From the NCBI GenBank assembly GCA_020433835.1, contig JAGRBY010000236.1, positions 1-9,945 of the forward strand: a DNA stretch of 9,945 nt, written 5' to 3'. This DNA is from Anaerolineae bacterium. Lineage in GTDB: Bacteria > Chloroflexota > Anaerolineae > 4572-78 > J111. The position numbers and the translations under genes are program-made. Of this stretch, positions 7,091 through 9,945 are shown piece after piece. How positions within the stretch are numbered: the stretch's first letter is position 1; each line of letters opens with the position of its first letter. The notes beneath the pieces were generated by a model. It had not been told where the DNA came from. It ran no database searches and saw only the letters and a list, made by a program, of their open reading frames with translations.

Positions 7091-8008
7091 TTAGCCTAAC
7101 CGCAATTCATCCTTGACCGTTTGATACAGGGTATCGGCTTTGAGATCGTGCAGCGTGTAGCAGGGCGCGGTGAGTTCTTCGGCCAGGGCCTGGGCCAGAC
7201 CGCGATCGAAGCTGGCGTGTTCCATGTTGATGACCACAGAGCGGATACCTTCTTCCATAATCAATTTCGAAATACGGTGGGCTTCTTCCTGGGCCGGCAG
7301 ATCAGACATCGAGACGTTGCCCGCGCCGTCGGTCAGTAAAATCATCAGCGGCATAATTTCGGCGTGAAGTCGGGTTTGCTGAACCAGCACTTTGTAGGCC
7401 AGATACAACCCGGCTGACAGCGGTGTTTTACCGCCGACCGGCACATCGGCCAGGGCTTTTTGAGCCAATTCGACGCTGGATGTGGGCGGCAGTACCAGCC
7501 GGGCATCTTCTTTTTGAAAGACGACCAGGCCGACTTGATCGCGGCGCTGGTAGGCGTCCATCAACAGGCTCATAATGGCCCCTTTGGTGGCTTCCATCCG
7601 CTCGGCGGCGGCCATACTCCAACTGGCATCGACCACAAACAGAATCAGGTTGTGGGCGCGACGCACCCGCACCTTATCATGAATGTCCTGGCTTTCAACG
7701 GCCAGGGCACGATTGGAGCGATCCCGGCCGAGTTGAAACGGGGCCGCGGCACGCAGCGTAGCATCAAAGGCAATATCTTTGGGTTTGCCGGAGGCGGGTC
7801 GGGCCTGAATGTAGCGGCCTCGCTTACGGTCGGTTTTGGTGTAGCTGCGTTTACCGGCTGAAGAACGGGTGACGTTATCGAGCGGAGTTGCTAAACGCCG
7901 GGGATTAAAATCTTCGCCGATGGAGATGGGGTTATTGCTTTTGCTCTGATCACCAGACGCGTTGTCGGTGTCCTGGTTGGGCGGCGGTGACCCCGGAGGC
8001 GGGGCCAT
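7091..8008 (-). CDS. ChlD-like VWA-domain chelatase subunit (probably expressed as -1 frameshift fusion with the ChlI-like ORF)
   Basis: The frame from ATG 8008 encodes 305 residues: a proline-rich, acidic linker (1-35), a basic stretch with the family motif DIAFDATLRAAAP (78-90), and a von Willebrand A domain (about 119-295). The MIDAS metal site is complete: DASWS at 127-131, Thr195 in GGKTPLSAG, and Asp227 in LLTDGAG. Trp130 stands where the family usually has Gly. ChlD-type subunits act with the AAA+ subunit as the ATP-driven motor that inserts Mg or Co into a tetrapyrrole ring held by the large subunit (ChlH or CobN), none of which is in the window. The frame stays open upstream of the ATG, reading [10 protein letters not shown], a typical linker, back into the ChlI gene at the A9 run. 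The ATG also lies in a hairpin (7988-8007). Independent initiation is therefore possible but seems secondary. Confidence 0.88.
   Translation of the reverse strand: MAPPPGSPPPNQDTDNASGDQSKSNNPISIGEDFNPRRLATPLDNVTRSSAGKRSYTKTDRKRGRYIQARPASGKPKDIAFDATLRAAAPFQLGRDRSNRALAVESQDIHDKVRVRRAHNLILFVVDASWSMAAAERMEATKGAIMSLLMDAYQRRDQVGLVVFQKEDARLVLPPTSSVELAQKALADVPVGGKTPLSAGLYLAYKVLVQQTRLHAEIMPLMILLTDGAGNVSMSDLPAQEEAHRISKLIMEEGIRSVVINMEHASFDRGLAQALAEELTAPCYTLHDLKADTLYQTVKDELRLG
7988..8007 (-). promoter_or_regulatory. Hairpin covering the VWA start codon
   Basis: In the transcript UGGCCCCG (8007-8000) pairs with CGGGGUCA (7995-7988) around a CCUC loop: 8 bp with one G-U. It includes the U and G of the AUG at 8008, so it should hinder separate initiation. 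It begins 38 bases after the slippery run, too far for a classical -1 stimulator (usually 5-9 bases). Confidence 0.5.
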
Positions 8009-8028
8009 CGCCGCTTCTTCGCCTTCTT

Positions 8029-9141
8029 CTAAGGATTCAGAATCGTTTTTTTTTCCTCGTTCTGCGAGGAAGAGTCGCCAGGGCTAACTTGCTGGCGGGC
8101 TTGTTCTTTGGCTTCCTCACGAATTTGCTCCAGCTTTTGCGACAACTGCTCGAACTGCGCGGTTGTATCTTGGAAGGGCTGGCGCTTGAGACGGTGGGGC
8201 AGAGCCAGTTCAGCAGCGATCAAAATATCGTGCCGGTTGATTTTACGCCGTTGGTTGAGAGCGGCGTGGGCTATCGCCGTTTTGAGAATGACGATATCAC
8301 CCCGGTGGCCGTCAACTTGTAGTTCAGACATCAGTTCAGCGATGGTGTATAAATCGCTTTTGTTATAGGAAATGCTCGGCAGTTTGTCGCGGGCCTGGGT
8401 GATATGTTGGGCCAGATTATCCTCTTCGCTGCGCCATTTGGCGTAAAAGGTATTCGGGTCCATTTCAAATTCCAGGGTGCGCTCCAAAATATCCATCCGC
8501 TGTCTTGAGTCGGAGATGCTTTGGATATCAACACACAGGGCAAAGCGGTCGAGTAGTTGAGGCCGCAGATCGCCTTCTTCGGGGTTCATCGTGCCGACAA
8601 ACATAAAGCGCGAGGGGTGTGAGAAGCTGATACCTTCGCGCTCGACAACGTTGGTGCCCATCGCGGCCGAGTCGAGCAGCAGATCGACCACGTGATCATC
8701 AAGCAAGTTAACCTCATCGACGTACAGTAGACCGCGGTTGGCGGCGGCCAGCACGCCGGCTTCAAAGTGGCGCTCGCCTTTTTTGATGGCCTGTTCGATG
8801 TCTAACGTACCGACCACCCGGTCTTCCGTCGCGCTAACCGGCAAATCGATAAAGCGAATACGATGCTGGCTGACTTCAAGCTCTTGGTTTTTGATTTTGC
8901 GCTCTTTGACCCAATCCGACCAGCTCGATGGATCATTAGGATCATCGTTAAACGGAGAGTCGACGAACACATCGATTTCCGGCAAGAGGGCAGCCAAGGC
9001 CCGGGCAGCGGTTGATTTGGCGGTACCGCGCTCACCTCGGATGAGAACACCCCCAATTTTAGGGTTAATAGCGTTCAGTACAAGAGCCATCTTCATCCGA
9101 TCTTGGCCGACGATGGCTGTAAATGGAAAAATTGAGGGCAT
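8029..9141 (-). CDS. ChlI-like AAA+ ATPase subunit of magnesium/cobalt chelatase (0-frame product)
   Basis: A 370-residue AAA+ protein of the magnesium-chelatase I type. Visible: the IVGQD start motif (10-14), Walker [10 protein letters not shown] (36-44), Walker B LLYVDEV (138-144), sensor-1 Asn in [20 protein letters not shown] (182-201) with arginine finger Arg199, sensor-2 region VDGHRGD (276-282), and a lid followed by a coiled-coil tail (about 325-350). GTAKST rather than GTGKST is what I recall for the cobaltochelatase-type fused ChlI-ChlD family. The segment after SPF (62-64) lacks the cysteines often seen there. ATG 9141 has AAGGAG 12 bases upstream. The 0-frame ends at TAG 8029, five codons after an A9 run. 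A -1 shift gives N D S E S L E E and continues into the VWA gene, for a total of 683 residues, the usual size of the fused subunit. Confidence 0.92.
   Translation of the reverse strand: MPSIFPFTAIVGQDRMKMALVLNAINPKIGGVLIRGERGTAKSTAARALAALLPEIDVFVDSPFNDDPNDPSSWSDWVKERKIKNQELEVSQHRIRFIDLPVSATEDRVVGTLDIEQAIKKGERHFEAGVLAAANRGLLYVDEVNLLDDHVVDLLLDSAAMGTNVVEREGISFSHPSRFMFVGTMNPEEGDLRPQLLDRFALCVDIQSISDSRQRMDILERTLEFEMDPNTFYAKWRSEEDNLAQHITQARDKLPSISYNKSDLYTIAELMSELQVDGHRGDIVILKTAIAHAALNQRRKINRHDILIAAELALPHRLKRQPFQDTTAQFEQLSQKLEQIREEAKEQARQQVSPGDSSSQNEEKKTILNP
8046..8071 (-). other. Candidate programmed frameshift / slippage site (A9 with upstream hairpin)
   Basis: The transcript has nine consecutive A (8054-8046), read in the 0-frame as GAA AAA AAA ACG (residues 363-366 of the ChlI-like ORF). 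Directly before it, UUCCUCG (8071-8065) and CGAGGAA (8059-8053) form a perfect 7-bp stem with loop CAGAA; the stem uses the first two A of the run. The A AAA AAA heptamer allows tandem -1 slippage, and A9 is also long enough for RNA polymerase slippage. Shifting -1 enters the VWA frame with no stop in between. Shine-Dalgarno-like GAGG lies within the stem, immediately upstream. Confidence 0.65.
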
Positions 9142-9178
9142 AGAGTTATTACGCTCCTTACGTTGCTAGTTAAATGGG

Positions 9179-9202
9179 TAAGCAGAGGGCTAACTCTGCT
9201 TA
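9179..9202. repeat. Inverted repeat in the chelatase gene leader
   Basis: TAAGCAGAG (9179-9187) and CTCTGCTTA (9194-9202) form a perfect 9-bp stem with a 6-base loop, about 38 bases before the ChlI-like start and just upstream of its ribosome binding site. No U-tract follows on the minus strand. It may be a leader hairpin or an operator; its function is unknown. Confidence 0.5.
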
Positions 9203-9247
9203 GGGTTCATAGTTTACATAGTATCCTCTCAAAAAGTAAGGGTTTTC

Positions 9248-9273
9248 GTAAGGCAAACTTAAGTTTGCCCTAC
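9248..9273. repeat. 26-base near-perfect palindrome downstream of the EF-G gene
   Basis: The sequence is centred on CTTAAG with GGCAAACTT/AAGTTTGCC arms; 12 of 13 positions pair, and the thirteenth is G-U in the minus-strand RNA. It lies 24 bases after the EF-G stop. A run of five U appears only about 12 bases later, so it is a weak terminator at best. Its symmetry looks like a small dispersed repeat or a protein-binding site. Confidence 0.5.
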
Positions 9274-9297
9274 ACCATATTGATTGAGAAGATATGT

Positions 9298-9945
9298 TTA
9301 ATGCTCTTCGTGCTCTCTTTGGGCCTGGGCAATAACGTCACCGACCACATGGCTGGGAACCGGTTCGTAGTGAGACAGTTTCATGGTATAAACGCCCCGG
9401 CCCTGCGTAATCGATCGTAAATCTGTTGCATAACGCTGCACTTCAGCCAGCGGTGCCTGGGCAGTGATGATGGTATTGCCCATAAGCTGTTCCATACCTG
9501 ACATACGGCCCCGCTTGGTGCTTAAGTCGCCGGAAACATCGCCTGTATACTCTTCTGGTATGGTGATAACCATATCCATAATTGGCTCCAAAAGAATGGG
9601 ACCGGCAGCCTGGAAAGCCAGTTTGAAGGCTTCGCGACCGGCAATTTGGAAAGCGATATCCTTTGAGTCGACCGGGTGTTCCTTGCCATCGTAAACAACC
9701 GCTTTGATATCAACCACCGGATAGCCGGCAATGACACCACCGTCCATGACTTGCTTAATACCCTTCTCAATAGAGGGCAAGAACGGCTGCGAGATGGAGC
9801 CACCAAAGATTTCGCTGGCGTATTCAAAGCCTTCGCCGCGTTCTTTAGGCTCAACGCGCATATGAAGTTCGCCAAATTGGGCTGCACCACCTCTCTGTTT
9901 TTTATGGCGATACTGAGCCGTACCGGGACGCGATACGGTTTCCAT
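9298..9945 (-). CDS. fusA: Elongation factor G family protein, C-terminal part (partial, starts beyond right edge)
   Basis: The last 215 residues of an EF-G family translational GTPase are present; the GTPase domain and domains II-III lie beyond base 9945, so the leading Met is not the true start. Domain IV is seen in KKQRGGAAQFGELHMRVEP (15-33), GYPVVDIKAVVYDG (74-87) and AFQIAGREAFKLAF (98-111). Domain V is seen in LLEPIMDMVITIPEEYTGDV (118-137), GDLSTKRGRM (139-148) and YATDLRSITQGRGVYTM (172-188). EF-G moves tRNAs and mRNA on the ribosome after peptide bond formation. GGAAQFGELHMRVEP resembles the EF-G2-like paralogue group more than canonical EF-G (GGRGQYG), so it may be the second copy in the genome. 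The gene ends in TAA at 9298, 156 bases before the chelatase start. Confidence 0.92.
   Translation of the reverse strand: METVSRPGTAQYRHKKQRGGAAQFGELHMRVEPKERGEGFEYASEIFGGSISQPFLPSIEKGIKQVMDGGVIAGYPVVDIKAVVYDGKEHPVDSKDIAFQIAGREAFKLAFQAAGPILLEPIMDMVITIPEEYTGDVSGDLSTKRGRMSGMEQLMGNTIITAQAPLAEVQRYATDLRSITQGRGVYTMKLSHYEPVPSHVVGDVIAQAQREHEEH

Noticed and set aside
9142..9297. Cobalamin riboswitch upstream of the chelatase genes
   Set aside because: The gap is only 156 bases and I see no B12-box-like sequence; just two simple inverted repeats.
1..9945. CRISPR array, transposon, integrase, phage or defence system
   Set aside because: No spaced direct repeats, no transposase or recombinase motifs and no recognisable defence proteins; nearly all genes have assignable metabolic or housekeeping families.

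Overview
All credible genes in this window lie on the minus strand, so transcription runs from the right edge to the left. The protein set suggests a free-living bacterium of moderate GC content that makes or uses corrinoids. It contains a ChlI/ChlD-type chelatase pair, a PduO-type cobalamin adenosyltransferase, a URO-D superfamily protein with methyltransferase-like metal ligands, an EF-G2-like elongation factor and a start of a molybdenum formate-dehydrogenase-like enzyme. The style (URO-D paralogue, double zinc-ribbon/HEAT protein, DUF2231, EF-G2 type) fits Chloroflexota such as Anaerolineae. That assignment is inference from family resemblance, not from a marker gene.

Layout in the direction of transcription (high to low coordinates). 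The C-terminal part of an EF-G family gene enters from the right edge (9945-9298). A 156-base gap with two inverted repeats follows. Next is a chelatase locus: a ChlI-like AAA+ ATPase (9141-8029) and a ChlD-like VWA protein (8008-7091). They lie in different frames and are joined by a run of nine A residues. A -1 shift at that run fuses them into a 683-residue protein with a typical acidic/proline-rich linker. Then come a URO-D superfamily gene (7043-6054), a zinc-ribbon NUDIX hydrolase (6061-5498) and tsaD (5505-4438); the last two junctions each overlap by 8 bases. The series ends at a probable intrinsic terminator near 4305-4347, which sits inside a larger inverted repeat.

A second transcription unit starts from a good sigma-70-like promoter (4239-4211). 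It reads a triple zinc-ribbon/HEAT-repeat protein (4154-3312), a cobalamin adenosyltransferase (3235-2663) and a small DUF2231 membrane protein (2632-2201). After a 260-base gap with no recognised feature comes a DHA2-type 14-TM drug efflux MFS transporter (1940-318). The first 28 codons of a formate-dehydrogenase-like molybdoenzyme (85-1) run off the left edge.

The most notable element is the A9 slippery site between the ChlI-like and VWA genes. It has a hairpin directly upstream, and a second hairpin covers the start codon of the VWA gene. This fits programmed frameshifting that would make both the small and medium chelatase subunits from one gene, a phenomenon already described for chlD-type genes in cobalamin producers. 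I see no wholly unknown defence or mobile system: there is no CRISPR array, transposase or integrase.
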